From Acetobacterium fimetarium (GTDB lineage: Bacteria; Bacillota; Clostridia; Eubacteriales; Eubacteriaceae): a stretch of 64,000 nucleotides of DNA. Location: positions 1 through 64,000 of the forward strand of contig NZ_WJBC01000014.1 of the NCBI RefSeq assembly GCF_014284475.1. Direction: 5' to 3'. The first letter of the stretch is position 1, and every line of letters starts with the position of its first letter. The notes beneath the pieces are model-generated. The model was not told the DNA's origin, did not search any database, and saw nothing but the letters and a program-made list of their open reading frames with translations. Positions 38,586 to 48,693 of the stretch are shown here, one piece after another. Position numbers and translations under genes: made by a program.

Positions 38586-39686
38586 TTAAAAATCTCCCAG
38601 ATACAGACGGCCCATGGCATCTGCTGCCATAATTGCAGCGTAAACGACGTCGGCATCGACATCAAAAGGTTCATTGTGAATCGTTTCGCCGGGATCAGAA
38701 GCTGAAACGGCTACCGCCATGATCTTTTCCGGTGTCGGTTCGGTGCATCCGAGTTCACCCAGTGTGATCGGAAGCCCGACAGAAAGACAGAAATCAATTA
38801 CTTCTTCAATTTCATCCATCGATCTGTTTTCCATAATCAATTGCACGAGGGTCCCGAAGGCCACTTTTTCGCCATGATACATGTGGTGGCATTCCGTCAG
38901 TACGGTCAGTCCATTATGAACTGCATGAGCCGCCGCCAAGCCGCCACTCTCGAAACCGACACCGCTGAGATAGGTGTTCGCTTCAATCACGTTTTCGACT
39001 GCCGGTGTGCAGACCTTCATTTCTATTGCCAGTTTTGCCTTCAAGCCGTCTTCAATCAGTGTATCATAACACAATTCCGCCAGTGCCAGGGCTGATTTAG
39101 TCGGATGTGCCCCCGACATCGTCGTGCCATTAGAATCCATCGTCGCCTGGGCTTCAAAGTAGGTTGCCAGCGCATCGCCCATCCCGGACACAAAGAGTCT
39201 GGCCGGGGCATCTTTGATGATATCGGTATCCATGATCACCAGTTCCGGATTTTTAGGCAAAACCAGATATTCATCAAAAATTCCGTCTTCGGTATAAATA
39301 ACCGCCAGTGCCGAACAGGGTGCATCGGTGGACGCAATCGAAGGCGCAATCACAACCGGCGTTTTTTCGTAATAAGCGACCGATTTTGCCGTATCCAGGG
39401 TTTTTCCGCCGCCGATGCCAACGACAACATCGCAGCCATTTGCTTTGACAATTTTTTGAAGCCGTTCTATTTCAACTTTCGAACATTCACCATTAAATTT
39501 TTCGGGGATGAATTTGATTCCGGCCGCTTCAAAGTTGCTTTTCAGCTCATCCGCCTTCGTCCGCATCATCGTTCCACTCATCAGCACGAGCGCTGATGTA
39601 CCAAATTTTCCAACATGTTCCGGTAATTTGCCAACTTCTCCAGCACCTTGAACATAACGGCTAGGAGACATAATGATTTTTTGCAT
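38586..39686 (-). CDS. gldA: Glycerol dehydrogenase (iron/zinc-containing alcohol dehydrogenase family)
   Basis: NAD-dependent dehydrogenase of the GldA type, oxidising glycerol or related diols. The 366-residue protein starts MQKIIMSPSRYVQGAGEV, the usual GldA N-terminus, with the NAD-binding GIGGGKTLDTAKSVAYY (near 95), PSIASTDAPCSALAVIYTEDG, the metal-binding DALATYFEA (Asp) and, near 250, GFESGGLAAAHAVHNGLT and HGEKVAFG (His ligands). Length is normal. It is transcribed toward the terminator at 38388-38420 and has no dihydroxyacetone kinase beside it, so its physiological direction is open. Confidence 0.92.
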   Translation of the reverse strand: MQKIIMSPSRYVQGAGEVGKLPEHVGKFGTSALVLMSGTMMRTKADELKSNFEAAGIKFIPEKFNGECSKVEIERLQKIVKANGCDVVVGIGGGKTLDTAKSVAYYEKTPVVIAPSIASTDAPCSALAVIYTEDGIFDEYLVLPKNPELVIMDTDIIKDAPARLFVSGMGDALATYFEAQATMDSNGTTMSGAHPTKSALALAELCYDTLIEDGLKAKLAIEMKVCTPAVENVIEANTYLSGVGFESGGLAAAHAVHNGLTVLTECHHMYHGEKVAFGTLVQLIMENRSMDEIEEVIDFCLSVGLPITLGELGCTEPTPEKIMAVAVSASDPGETIHNEPFDVDADVVYAAIMAADAMGRLYLGDF

Positions 39687-39856
39687 TTTTCCTACCTCCG
39701 AAAATTATATTTGATTCGGTTATCATTATATCAAAGATGCCGAAAAATGAATTCGTTATCATCTGAAAAATTCAGCTTAATACGGATATTATTTGCGGCT
39801 GCAATCTTCTTTTCTGTCGAAATTAGTAAAATTTTGTTAATCACTGAAACTAAAAA

Positions 39857-39893
39857 GCACCCGGCCTTGCCGCTGTTTGGCAAGGCCGGGTGC
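39857..39893 (-). terminator. Terminator after clpB
   Basis: GCACCCGGCCTTGCC / GGCAAGGCCGGGTGC perfect 15-bp stem, 7-nt loop, then T5 on the minus strand. Confidence 0.92.
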
Positions 39894-39917
39894 ACTACGA
39901 TGCAGGTTTTTCGTTAG

Positions 39918-42521
39918 TCAGGCAAGATAAAAGTCGCCGTTTGAATTGACATCAATACTCAACGTTTGGCCCTCATGAACATTTCCCTGAATAATCTCTT
40001 TTCCGATCATCGTTTCAATGTATTTCTGAAGGTAACGTTTGAGCGGTCTCGCTCCGTATGCCGGATCAAAGCCCAGCTCGATGATGGTTTCGATGGCTTT
40101 TGGTGTCAGTGACACAGTAATGCGTCGCTCCACCAGTCGCTTCTGCAGATCCTGCAGCAGCAGCTCGACGATTTTTCCGATTGCTTCCTTGTTCAATGGT
40201 TTGTAGAGAACAATTTCATCGATGCGGTTTAAGAACTCCGGTCGGAAATAATTCTTCAGCAGTTCCATCACTGCCGCTTCGGTCTTTTCTGTAATTTCGC
40301 CGTAGGCATTAATCCCTTCCAGCAGATACTCCGACCCGATGTTTGAAGTCATGATGATGATGGTGTTTTTGAAATCAACGGTTCTTCCCTGCGAATCGGT
40401 AATCCGGCCGTCATCGAGAATCTGCAGCAGAATATTGAACACATCTTTGTGGGCTTTTTCGATTTCATCCAGCAGGATGACACTGTACGGTTTACGTCTG
40501 ACCGCCTCAGTCAACTGGCCACCTTCTTCATAGCCAACGTATCCCGGAGGAGCTCCAATCAGTCGCGATACCGAGAATTTTTCCATGTATTCACTCATAT
40601 CGATCCGGATCATATTATCCTCTGAATCGAACAGGGTGGCTGCCACAGCCTTTGCCAGCTCGGTTTTACCGACACCGGTTGGTCCCAGGAACAGGAACGA
40701 TCCGATCGGGCTGTTGGGATTCTTGATGCCCGCTCTTGAGCGAATAATGGCATCAACCACCTTCTGAATCGGCTCTTCCTGGCCGATGACGCGCTGTTTA
40801 AGAGTATCTTCCAGCCCCAGCAGCTTTTCGCGTTCGCCGGAAACCAGTTTGCTCAGCGGGATACTGGTCCAGTCGGAAATGATTTCGGCAATTTCTTCTT
40901 CGGTCACTTTTTCACGTTTTAAACTGTCGCCTTCACCCTTCTCATCGGTTTTCTTCTTAATTTCCTCGATTTTGGCTGTTTTTTGAGGAATCAGTCCATA
41001 TTCCAGCTCCGACGCTTTTCGGTAATCCCCTTCACGAATCGCTTTTTCACGCTCGTAGGTCAGCTGGTTCAGTTCCTCCTGAAGGGATTTGAGCGTATCC
41101 GCCGATTTTTTCTCATTATCCCACTGCATGCTCATGGCATTGAAACGTTCTTTGTATTCTGCCAGCTCCTTCTGCAGCCGTTCCAGCCGTTCCTTGCTCA
41201 GGGTATCTTTTTCTTTTTTGAGGGCAACCTCTTCAATTTCCAGCTGCATCATCTTCCGGCGGGCCTCATCCATTTCTTCCGGCATGGAATCCATTTCTGT
41301 CCGAATTTTGGCGCAGGCCTCATCAATCAGGTCGATGGCTTTGTCCGGCAGAAACCGGTCCGAGATGTAACGGTTGGACAGAGTGGCCGCGGCTACCAGC
41401 GCATTGTCAAGAATCTGAACCCCATGATACCGTTCATACGTGTCTTTAAGTCCCCGGAGAATCGAAATCGTATCTTCAACCGTTGGTTCATCCACCAGCA
41501 CCGGCTGAAAACGTCTTTCCAGGGCTGGATCTTTCTCGATATACTGGCGATATTCATCCAGCGTCGTTGCGCCGATGCAATGCAGTTCGCCTCTGGCCAG
41601 CATCGGTTTTAACATATTGCCGGCATCCATGGCGCCTTCGGTTTTGCCCGCACCGACGATGTTGTGCAGCTCGTCGATGAACAGAATGATCTCGCCGTTG
41701 CTGTCGACAACTTCTTTCAGTACCGCTTTCAGTCGTTCTTCAAATTCACCGCGATATTTTGCGCCGGCCACCAGAGCGCCTAAATCCAGTGCAATCACGC
41801 GTTTGTTCTTGAGTCCTTCGGGCACATCGCCGGCGACAATTCGCATTGCCAGCCCTTCGACAATCGCTGTTTTACCGACTCCCGGTTCCCCGATGAGGAC
41901 GGGATTGTTTTTGGTTTTACGGCTGAGGATTCGAATGGCATGGCGGATTTCCGAATCGCGTCCGATGACGGGATCTAGTTTATTGTCTCTGGCATCCTGG
42001 ACCAGATCATGTCCGTATTGATTCAAGGCTTCATAGGTGACTTCGGGGTGATCATTAACGACCCGCTGTCCGCCGCGCACCTCTTTCAGCACTTTTTCCA
42101 CTTCACTCCTGGTGACGCCATAGCGCTCGAGAATCTCAACCGCCTTGGATTTTTTTCCCAAACTGTAAAGGGCCAGCAACAGACACTCCACCGAGATGTA
42201 CTGATCATCGAGTTTTTTTGCTTGTTTATAAGACTCATTTAAAACTTTTTCGGTGTCACTGCTGATGTATATTTTTCCCTGTTCACGACCGGGTCCGGAG
42301 ACGCTGGGCATTTTTGCGATTTCGCTGCGCAGTTCCTCGGAAATGGTATGAGGATTTTTGCCGAGGCGGTCCATGATTCGGCCGACGACCCCATTTTCCT
42401 GAGTAATCAGACTCATCAATAAATGTTCCGGCGCGATTTCCATGTGGTTGTTTTCGCCGGCGATTAATTCTGACGTTTTGATCGCTTCCAGTGATTTTTG
42501 TGTGAATAAATTCATATCCAT
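39918..42521 (-). CDS. clpB: ATP-dependent chaperone/disaggregase ClpB
   Basis: Hexameric AAA+ disaggregase that rescues aggregated proteins with DnaK. The 867-residue protein has the ClpB plan: N-domain (1-145), first AAA domain with GEPGVGKTA Walker A and [10 protein letters not shown]-type [12 protein letters not shown] pore region, a coiled-coil M-domain (about 400-525, rich in Glu/Lys/Leu heptads), and the second AAA domain with [15 protein letters not shown] and [25 protein letters not shown]. The M-domain distinguishes it from ClpA/ClpC. AGAGGT precedes the ATG; a second ATG two codons later is also possible. The gene upstream encodes a ribbon-helix-helix protein rather than CtsR, 16 bp away. 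Confidence 0.96.
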   Translation of the reverse strand: MDMNLFTQKSLEAIKTSELIAGENNHMEIAPEHLLMSLITQENGVVGRIMDRLGKNPHTISEELRSEIAKMPSVSGPGREQGKIYISSDTEKVLNESYKQAKKLDDQYISVECLLLALYSLGKKSKAVEILERYGVTRSEVEKVLKEVRGGQRVVNDHPEVTYEALNQYGHDLVQDARDNKLDPVIGRDSEIRHAIRILSRKTKNNPVLIGEPGVGKTAIVEGLAMRIVAGDVPEGLKNKRVIALDLGALVAGAKYRGEFEERLKAVLKEVVDSNGEIILFIDELHNIVGAGKTEGAMDAGNMLKPMLARGELHCIGATTLDEYRQYIEKDPALERRFQPVLVDEPTVEDTISILRGLKDTYERYHGVQILDNALVAAATLSNRYISDRFLPDKAIDLIDEACAKIRTEMDSMPEEMDEARRKMMQLEIEEVALKKEKDTLSKERLERLQKELAEYKERFNAMSMQWDNEKKSADTLKSLQEELNQLTYEREKAIREGDYRKASELEYGLIPQKTAKIEEIKKKTDEKGEGDSLKREKVTEEEIAEIISDWTSIPLSKLVSGEREKLLGLEDTLKQRVIGQEEPIQKVVDAIIRSRAGIKNPNSPIGSFLFLGPTGVGKTELAKAVAATLFDSEDNMIRIDMSEYMEKFSVSRLIGAPPGYVGYEEGGQLTEAVRRKPYSVILLDEIEKAHKDVFNILLQILDDGRITDSQGRTVDFKNTIIIMTSNIGSEYLLEGINAYGEITEKTEAAVMELLKNYFRPEFLNRIDEIVLYKPLNKEAIGKIVELLLQDLQKRLVERRITVSLTPKAIETIIELGFDPAYGARPLKRYLQKYIETMIGKEIIQGNVHEGQTLSIDVNSNGDFYLA

Positions 42522-42537
42522 GATTTTTTACCTCTTT

Positions 42538-43173
42538 TTACTTTTTGTAATAATATTTATAAATCTCCTCTAACAGAGAATTGATGTTATTTTTTCGTTC
42601 ATCGATGCTTGAAAAGTAAGCATTCATCGCACGATCAATCATTTTCAGATACCGGGTCAGATTTTCTGTCACCGTCTCAATATCCTGCGACAATTCTCCC
42701 TCGTCTTTGAATTCCCGCACAAATTTATGATTGATCTGCGCTTCCGCTAAATCGGCATCTTCGTTTTGCTCTTTTTCAATCGTTGTGATCAGATTGAAGA
42801 ATTCATTAAAATGATCATTCAAATTTTCGGATTTTGTCCGGGAACTGATTTTCAGCACCGCATACTTTCCGCGCTCGCTGCTGATAAATTCGTAACTGTA
42901 CCGGACTTTCGGGCGGTATTTGTATTTGAGACTCTTGCCGAATTGAATACTTGAATTCTTGTTGATTTGGCTAACCGACAGGGTATCACTGAAATTCACA
43001 TCGAGCTGTTCAAGTATTTTCTGGATTTTCTGTTCCGGGGTTACCATGCCGATTTTTTCAGCCAGTATATCGTTGATTAGTTGGGAGCGGTTTGTATTCC
43101 TGGTATAGGCCATTTGATCGATTTTTTCAACAATTTCGTCAAATAGCATTAAGCTGTAAACACTTTTTATCAT
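42538..43173 (-). CDS. Ribbon-helix-helix DNA-binding protein upstream of clpB
   Basis: Unnamed 211-residue protein, likely a transcription regulator. I start at ATG 43173 (MIKSVYSLMLF), seven bases after AAGGAG. Residues 1-45 look like a MetJ/Arc-type ribbon-helix-helix: a strand (KSVYSLML) then two helices (FDEIVEKIDQMAYTRN, NRSQLINDILAEKI). The rest is a larger, charged domain without a motif I recognise, ending in a helical, Tyr/Lys-rich tail. Together with clpB it forms a two-gene unit. Its own promoter (43195-43223) has AT-rich palindromes that could be its operator, so it may autoregulate and control clpB. Function is inference from domain and position. Confidence 0.75.
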   Translation of the reverse strand: MIKSVYSLMLFDEIVEKIDQMAYTRNTNRSQLINDILAEKIGMVTPEQKIQKILEQLDVNFSDTLSVSQINKNSSIQFGKSLKYKYRPKVRYSYEFISSERGKYAVLKISSRTKSENLNDHFNEFFNLITTIEKEQNEDADLAEAQINHKFVREFKDEGELSQDIETVTENLTRYLKMIDRAMNAYFSSIDERKNNINSLLEEIYKYYYKK

Positions 43174-43194
43174 TTCATCACTCCTTTCATATAA

Positions 43195-43238
43195 ATAATA
43201 ATTCCAATTCATTGTTTTGTCAATCTATTTATATAAAT
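43195..43238 (-). promoter_or_regulatory. Promoter and possible operator of the RHH-clpB unit
   Basis: Minus-strand TTGACA (43218-43223), 17-bp spacer, TATTAT (43195-43200). Just upstream of the -35 is the perfect palindrome ATTTATATAAAT (43227-43238); a related ATATAAAT half-site lies at about 43189-43196. No CIRCE or CtsR heptad repeat was seen. Confidence 0.7.
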
Positions 43239-43319
43239 CAAATATCAATTTATGTTTTTTTTAGTTGTTTTTAAGAATTCTCCTAGCCATTTCATACCCA
43301 AACAGATGGTGACTAATCA

Positions 43320-43365
43320 AAAAAGAGGCCATGACAAAGTCGGTTGAGACTGCCATGGCCGCCGC
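43320..43365 (-). terminator. Terminator-like hairpin downstream of secG
   Basis: GGCCATGACAAAGTC...GACTGCCATGGCC imperfect stem, followed on the minus strand by TCTTTTTT. It probably ends the glycolytic operon transcript. Confidence 0.65.
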
Positions 43366-43377
43366 GGCGCAAAAAAA

Positions 43378-43460
43378 AGCATCGATAAACCAAAATTTAA
43401 AGCCAATGATCAGCCATTGCGAGCAACGGTTAATCATTGGCCTTAAAAGTTTATCGACAC
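43378..43460. repeat. Long palindrome downstream of secG
   Basis: Nested inverted repeat: outer ATCGATAAAC/GTTTATCGA, inner TTTAAAGCCAATGAT/ATCATTGGCCTTAAA, with CC/GG around the CATTGCGAGCAAC loop region. About 80 nt would fold into one long hairpin in the 3' region of the operon mRNA. It does not match families A or B. Confidence 0.7.
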
Positions 43461-43530
43461 TTTATATGATTTGAATTTAGATGATTCCATTTCAAGTGTT
43501 TTACATTCCTGAACGCTGATACAGAAAATT

Positions 43531-43758
43531 CTATAAAAGCGAATAGACAAATGCAGATAACATAAACAAAACACCCGAAACTTTGGTTGTTTTTTCCAGG
43601 AAACCTTCAAATCCTTTTGCTTTTTTCTTTCCAAATAAGGATTCAGCACCACCTGCGATGGCTCCGGACATCCCTGCTGCCTTACCTGGGGATAAGAGTA
43701 TTGCTGCAACAAGAACAATACTTGAAATAATCAATATAACCAGTAAAGCTGTTTTCAT
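43531..43758 (-). CDS. secG: Protein translocase subunit SecG
   Basis: Small membrane subunit of the SecYEG translocon. From ATG 43758, preceded by an exceptionally good ribosome site (GGAGGTGAT), the protein is 75 residues. It has two membrane helices (ALLVILIISSIVLVAAILL and the C-terminal VSGVLFMLSAFVYSLL) joined by a Gly-rich loop GKAAGMSGAIAGGAESLFGKKKAKGFEGFLEK, the classical SecG pattern. Upstream in-frame codons are rejected because the ribosome site lies inside them. It is the last gene after gpmI, an arrangement common in clostridia. Confidence 0.92.
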   Translation of the reverse strand: MKTALLVILIISSIVLVAAILLSPGKAAGMSGAIAGGAESLFGKKKAKGFEGFLEKTTKVSGVLFMLSAFVYSLL

Positions 43759-43827
43759 TGGTATCACCTCCGTATATAATCGTACATGATATGATATCAT
43801 AAAAAGCACGGATGATCAAATAATATT

Positions 43828-45363
43828 TTATCGCTGAATCAGGGTTTCGCCGGTCATTTCTGCCGGTTTGGGAATATCCATCAGATCAAGCAGGGTCGGC
43901 GCGACATCGGCCAGCTTGCCATCATTTCTCAATGAAATTTTGCCGGCGCCGGCGATGATGCATTTTACTCTATTGCAGGTATGGGCGGTAAAGGGCTGAC
44001 TGGTTTCATAGTCGATCATTTTTTCAGCATTCCCATGGTCCGCCGTCACCAGCACCGTGCCGCCTTTTTCCAAAATGGCCTGAACCACTTTTTGGGCACA
44101 GGCATCCACTGCTTCAACCGCTTTTTCAGCGGCTTCAAACACGCCGGTATGTCCGACCATATCGGCATTCGCAAAATTCAGCACCATCAGCTGATATTTT
44201 TCGCTTTCAACGGCTTCCACCGCCTTCTGTGCCACTTCATAGGCGCTCATTTCCGGTTTCAAATCATAGGTCGCCACATGCGGCGAGGGAACCAGGATCC
44301 GGTCTTCCAGCGGATACTGCTTTTCCAGACCACCATTGAAGAAATAGGTCACATGGGCATATTTCTCCGTTTCGGCGATTCGCAGTTGCGTGACGCCCAG
44401 ATTGCTGAGATACTCGCCCAGGGTATTGTCAACGGACTGCGGTTTAAACGCGATGGCGATGTTCTCAAAGGATTGATCATACTGAGTCATTGAAATGAAC
44501 TTCACCGGCAAATATCCGCTTTTTCTGCTGAACTCATTAAAATCCGGGTCGATAAATGCCCGGGTTATTTCCCGCGCGCGATCCGGTCGGAAATTGTAGA
44601 AGATAATGCTGTCGTCTGCCTTGATCCGCTTGTCCTCATCTGTGTCGATGACAGTCGGCAGAATAAACTCGTCGGTGACGCCCTTCGCATAGGTCTCTTC
44701 CATGACTGTCAGCGCCGATTTGGCATGTTCCCCGGCTGCGGCTGTCATCGCGTCGTAGGCTTTTTCCACGCGCTCCCAGCGGTTGTCCCGATCCATCGCA
44801 TAATACCGTCCAATCACGGTTGCGATTTTTCCAATGCCGATTTCCGCCATCTTTTCTTCCAGCGCTCTGATATGGCCGATGCCGCTGTCCGGCGCCGTAT
44901 CCCGGCCATCCATCAGGCAATGCACATAAACCCGGCTGAGTCCCTGTTGCTTGGCCAGTTTAAGCAGTGCGTACAGATGGCGTTCATGGCTGTGAACCCC
45001 GCCGTCAGACAAGAGTCCCATGATATGCAAAGCGCCAGCCTTTTCCTTGGCCGAACGGATCCCGGCAAGAAAGGCTTCATTTTCAAAGAAGTCGCCGTCT
45101 TCAATGGATTTGGTGATTCGCGTCAATTCCTGATAAACGACTCGTCCGGCACCGAGGTTCAAATGACCCACTTCGGAATTACCCATCTGTCCTTCGGGCA
45201 GTCCGACCCCGAGTCCGCTTGCCGTGATCAGCGTATGGGGATTTTCTTTGTAAAACGCATCGAGAAAGGGGCTTTTCGCTGCTTCAACCGCATTACCCTT
45301 CTCCTCACATTCTGAACAGCCATAGCCATCAAGAATAATGAGGGCAGTTAAATTTTTTTTCAT
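43828..45363 (-). CDS. gpmI: 2,3-bisphosphoglycerate-independent phosphoglycerate mutase
   Basis: Mn2+-dependent mutase of lower glycolysis (3-P-glycerate to 2-P-glycerate). The 511-residue protein has the alkaline-phosphatase-fold metal site: LIILDGYG near the start (first Asp), catalytic Ser63 in MGNSEVGHLNLGAG, HIMGLLSDGGVHSHERHL, HCLMDGRDTAPDSG, and the second metal half FANADMVGHTG and VLVTADHGNAE with HTCNRVKC. A weak AAGGTG lies before the ATG. It follows tpiA in the glycolytic operon but is separated from it by a repeat family B element (45416-45519). No enolase gene follows. Confidence 0.96.
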   Translation of the reverse strand: MKKNLTALIILDGYGCSECEEKGNAVEAAKSPFLDAFYKENPHTLITASGLGVGLPEGQMGNSEVGHLNLGAGRVVYQELTRITKSIEDGDFFENEAFLAGIRSAKEKAGALHIMGLLSDGGVHSHERHLYALLKLAKQQGLSRVYVHCLMDGRDTAPDSGIGHIRALEEKMAEIGIGKIATVIGRYYAMDRDNRWERVEKAYDAMTAAAGEHAKSALTVMEETYAKGVTDEFILPTVIDTDEDKRIKADDSIIFYNFRPDRAREITRAFIDPDFNEFSRKSGYLPVKFISMTQYDQSFENIAIAFKPQSVDNTLGEYLSNLGVTQLRIAETEKYAHVTYFFNGGLEKQYPLEDRILVPSPHVATYDLKPEMSAYEVAQKAVEAVESEKYQLMVLNFANADMVGHTGVFEAAEKAVEAVDACAQKVVQAILEKGGTVLVTADHGNAEKMIDYETSQPFTAHTCNRVKCIIAGAGKISLRNDGKLADVAPTLLDLMDIPKPAEMTGETLIQR

Positions 45364-45413
45364 TGTGTCTCACACCTTTCAATCGATTTTTCTATTACAG
45401 GTTGTTGGTAAAA

Positions 45414-45521
45414 CCCGTACCGACCAATTGTTAATCAGTTGTATGCTGCAGAATCGGACACTCTTCGAGATGTCCGCCATGATGCAGACAACACGATGTA
45501 ACAATTGTCGGTACTGCGTTT
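45414..45521. repeat. Full-length repeat family B copy between tpiA and gpmI
   Basis: Begins CCGTACCGACCAATTGTTAA and ends TAACAATTGTCGGTACTGCG. The centre has GGACACTCTTCGAGATGTCC and CTGCAGAATCGGACA. Opposite orientation to the 38432 copy and highly similar to it. Confidence 0.88.
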
Positions 45522-45600
45522 GTTCTTTATCTTACTATTATTCATCGAACTCTTCGCTGCTTATAGTTTTCTGAAAAATTCAGTTTTTCTATAGCTCCAA

Positions 45601-46338
45601 TCAGAATTTAACAATTTCGGAAAAGGTCGGTTTGAGGGAGGCGCCGCCGACCAGAGCACCATCGATGTTTTCCATGGCCATCAGTTCTTTGACGTTGCCG
45701 GGATTGACGCTGCCGCCGTATTGAATGCGCACTTTTTCGGCAGCTTCCGGGCCGTACATCTTGGCGATGGTTTTTCTGACCCAGCCGCAGGATTCATCGG
45801 CTTCTTCTTTGCTGGCTGTTTTACCGGTTCCGATTGCCCAGATTGGTTCATAGGCGACCACCACTTTGGTGATGTCATCGATATTCTTCAGGCCTGCTTC
45901 GATCTGTCCGACCACTTTGGCTTCGGCTTTTCCGCTTTCGCGTTCTTCCAGGGTTTCGCCGCAGCAGACGATCGGGGTGATTTCCAGCGACAGCGCTTTG
46001 ATTGCTTTCTGATTCACGGCTTCATCGGTTTCATTGAAATACTGACGTCTTTCGGAGTGACCGATGATCGCATATTTCACGCCAATGGCTGTGAGCATCT
46101 CGCCAGAAATTTCACCGGTAAAGGCGCCATTCTTTTCAAAATGCATGTTTTGTGCCCCAATGCCTACATTTGAGTCTTTTGTCATTTCAACCGCTTTTTG
46201 AAGACCAAGGTAGGTTGGACAAAAAACGACTTCAGCTTCGGCGCCTGCCACCAATGGCAAAAGCGTATTGATCAAGGTTTCCGTTTCAAAAATGTCATGA
46301 TTCATTTTCCAGTTTCCGGCAATTATTGGTTTTCGCAT
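45601..46338 (-). CDS. tpiA: Triosephosphate isomerase
   Basis: Interconverts dihydroxyacetone phosphate and glyceraldehyde-3-phosphate. The 245-residue barrel has RKPIIAGNWKMN at the N-terminus (Asn, Lys catalytic), the electrophilic His in IIGHSERRQYFNETD (near 95), the catalytic Glu in VVAYEPIWAIGTGKTA (near 165) with the mobile lid loop, IQYGGSVNPGNV and the phosphate loop GALVGGASLKP. AAGGAGA precedes the ATG. pgk ends 12 nt upstream of its start. Confidence 0.97.
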   Translation of the reverse strand: MRKPIIAGNWKMNHDIFETETLINTLLPLVAGAEAEVVFCPTYLGLQKAVEMTKDSNVGIGAQNMHFEKNGAFTGEISGEMLTAIGVKYAIIGHSERRQYFNETDEAVNQKAIKALSLEITPIVCCGETLEERESGKAEAKVVGQIEAGLKNIDDITKVVVAYEPIWAIGTGKTASKEEADESCGWVRKTIAKMYGPEAAEKVRIQYGGSVNPGNVKELMAMENIDGALVGGASLKPTFSEIVKF

Positions 46339-46350
46339 TTTTTTCTCTCC

Positions 46351-47541
46351 TTATCGATCCTGTAAAATTTCGATGCCCGGCAGTTTTTTTCCTTCAAGGA
46401 ATTCCAGCGACGCGCCGCCGCCGGTGGAAATATGGCTCATGCCGTCTTCAAATCCGAGGATTTTCACGGCTGCCGCCGAGTCGCCGCCGCCGATGATGGT
46501 AATCGCATCGGATTCTGCCATTGCTTTAGCAACGGCTGCAGTTCCTTTGGCAAATGCCGGCATTTCAAACACGCCCATCGGTCCGTTCCAGATCACGGTC
46601 TTCGCCGCCAGAATCGCTTTTTCAAATATTGCCGACGTCACCGGACCGATATCCAGTCCCATTGAACCATCCGGAATCGTCGTCACATCGACCGTTTTAT
46701 AGGGCGCGTCGGCAGCAAAGGCCTCAGCGGCAACCACATCAACCGGCAGCAGCAGCTGTACCCCTTTTGACTTGGCTTTCGCCATCAGCTCTTTGGCCAG
46801 ACCGATCTTGTCTTCTTCCAGCAGGGATTTTCCGATGCCATATCCCTGAGCTTTGAGGAAAGTATAAGCCATGCCACCGCCGATGATCAGCGTATCCACT
46901 TTTTCCAGCAGGTTGTTGATCACGCCGATTTTATCCGAAACCTTGGCCCCACCCAGGATCGCGACAAATGGCCGGGCCGGCGCTTCCAGCGCTTTTCCCA
47001 TAAAATCCAGTTCCTTTTGAATCAGGAAACCGGAGACCCCGGGCAGGATTTCCGCAATCCCAACCGTTGAGGCATGAGCCCGATGCGCTGTTCCGAAGGC
47101 GTCATTGACAAAAACATCGCCCAGATCTGCAAGTTCTCGCGCAAATTCGGGACTGTTCTTCTTTTCTTCGGGACGGAAACGCGTGTTCTGAAGCAGCAGC
47201 ACATCTCCCGGTTTTAGCGACGAAGCCGTGGCCACGGTGATCGAGCCGGTCACGACCGGATCATCATCAAAAATAACTTTTCTTTTCAACAATTCGGACA
47301 GTTTTTCCGCTACCGGAGCCAGTGAGTATTTAGGATCGGGGGCATTATTCGGCCGTCCCAAATGCGACATCAGAATCAGCGCGGCGCCCTGATCCAAAAT
47401 ATAATTGATGGTCGGCAGAGCCGCCACAATTCTGGTTTCATCAGTAATCCTGCCGTTTTCATCCAAGGGAACATTAAAATCCGCCCGCATTAAAACTTTT
47501 TTTCCTTTTAATTCGATATCCGATACGGTTTTCTTACTCAT
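46351..47541 (-). CDS. pgk: Phosphoglycerate kinase
   Basis: Transfers phosphate between 1,3-bisphosphoglycerate and ADP. The 396-residue two-domain protein has [25 protein letters not shown] (PGK signature), [41 protein letters not shown], the nucleotide-binding [15 protein letters not shown] and the closing GGGDSAAAV and [14 protein letters not shown]. Length and motif order are standard. GGAAAGGAT precedes the ATG. It lies between gap and tpiA in the operon. Confidence 0.97.
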   Translation of the reverse strand: MSKKTVSDIELKGKKVLMRADFNVPLDENGRITDETRIVAALPTINYILDQGAALILMSHLGRPNNAPDPKYSLAPVAEKLSELLKRKVIFDDDPVVTGSITVATASSLKPGDVLLLQNTRFRPEEKKNSPEFARELADLGDVFVNDAFGTAHRAHASTVGIAEILPGVSGFLIQKELDFMGKALEAPARPFVAILGGAKVSDKIGVINNLLEKVDTLIIGGGMAYTFLKAQGYGIGKSLLEEDKIGLAKELMAKAKSKGVQLLLPVDVVAAEAFAADAPYKTVDVTTIPDGSMGLDIGPVTSAIFEKAILAAKTVIWNGPMGVFEMPAFAKGTAAVAKAMAESDAITIIGGGDSAAAVKILGFEDGMSHISTGGGASLEFLEGKKLPGIEILQDR

Positions 47542-47632
47542 TTTTTTATCCTTTCCGTTTAAAGAAATTCAGAAGCAGTTGCAGATTCTGCAAAAGCTCC
47601 TGAAAGTTTTTGTTCGTTTCTATTTGATTTTA

Positions 47633-48637
47633 TTAGATTTGAGTTGCCACGAAACTAACTAAACGTACTAATTGTGCTGTGTAAGACATTTCATTATCAT
47701 ACCAGGAAATGATTTTCACCTGTTGTTTTCCGCCCTCAACATTCATGACTTTGGTTAAGGTTGCATCGAACAATGATCCGTAGGACATGCCAATAATGTC
47801 AGTTGATACGATCGGTGCTTCATTATAGCCTAATGTTTCGTTTGCGGCGGCTTTCATGGCGGCATTGATTTCTTCTGCGGTGACGTCTTTTTCAAGCACG
47901 CAGGTCAGGTCAACCAGCGAACCAGTTAAAACCGGTACCCGCAAGGCAAATCCGTCTAATCGACCGTTTAACTTAGGCAGTACTTTTCCGACTGCAGCAG
48001 CCGCACCGGTAGAGGTTGGAATGATGTTCTGAGCAGCTGCACGGCCTCTTCGCAGATCTTTATGCGGACGGTCAAGCGTTACCTGGTCATTCGTGTAACC
48101 ATGAACCGTTGTCATCAGACCACTGACCAGGCCAAAATTATCGTCGAGTACTTTGGCAACAGGAGCCAGACAGTTGGTCGTGCAGGAAGCCCCGCTAATG
48201 ACGGTTTCGGTACCATCCAGGACATTATCGTTGACGTTGAAGACGATGGTTTTGACATCGCCTTTTGCCGGAGCCGATACAATCACCTTTTTAGCACCCG
48301 CTTTGATGTGTTTTCCGGCACCAGCCTGATCGGTAAAGAATCCTGTCGATTCAATCACAACATCCACACCCAGTTTTCCCCATGGCAGGTTTTCCGGATC
48401 TTTTTCACCAAATATTTTTATTGATTTTCCATCAACCACGATGGCATCGTCTTTGACGTCGATCGCATTTTCCTTGAATTTTCCCTGAGAACTATCATAT
48501 TTTAATAGGTATGCTAACGTTTTTGCGTCCGTTAAATCGTTGATCGCGACGATATCAAATGCGGGATTATCCGCCATCAATCTAAATGACAAACGACCGA
48601 TTCTACCAAAACCATTAATTGCTACTTTTACAGACAT
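47633..48637 (-). CDS. gap: Glyceraldehyde-3-phosphate dehydrogenase
   Basis: NAD-dependent phosphorylating GAPDH. The 334-residue protein has the Rossmann start [17 protein letters not shown], Asp in [20 protein letters not shown] (Asp favours NAD over NADP), the catalytic Cys in [12 protein letters not shown] (near 150), [29 protein letters not shown] and [11 protein letters not shown] at the end. AAGGAGGCAG lies before the ATG. It is the first structural gene after cggR, so its transcription should respond directly to CggR. Confidence 0.97.
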   Translation of the reverse strand: MSVKVAINGFGRIGRLSFRLMADNPAFDIVAINDLTDAKTLAYLLKYDSSQGKFKENAIDVKDDAIVVDGKSIKIFGEKDPENLPWGKLGVDVVIESTGFFTDQAGAGKHIKAGAKKVIVSAPAKGDVKTIVFNVNDNVLDGTETVISGASCTTNCLAPVAKVLDDNFGLVSGLMTTVHGYTNDQVTLDRPHKDLRRGRAAAQNIIPTSTGAAAAVGKVLPKLNGRLDGFALRVPVLTGSLVDLTCVLEKDVTAEEINAAMKAAANETLGYNEAPIVSTDIIGMSYGSLFDATLTKVMNVEGGKQQVKIISWYDNEMSYTAQLVRLVSFVATQI

Positions 48638-48693
48638 ATTATCTGCCTCCTTAAAATATATATATTTAATCTATGACTCAGCCAGAAGACGAT

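Noticed and set aside
39747-39917. Small hydrophobic frame between gldA and clpB
   Set aside because: Part looks like a membrane helix, but it runs into the clpB terminator hairpin and lacks a ribosome site.
40983-41612. 209-residue open frame antisense to clpB
   Set aside because: Phe/Arg-rich reversal of the ClpB M-domain region; no independent support.
43320-43460. tmRNA or another stable RNA after secG
   Set aside because: No tRNA-like ends or resume codon frame; the region is explained by palindromes and a terminator.
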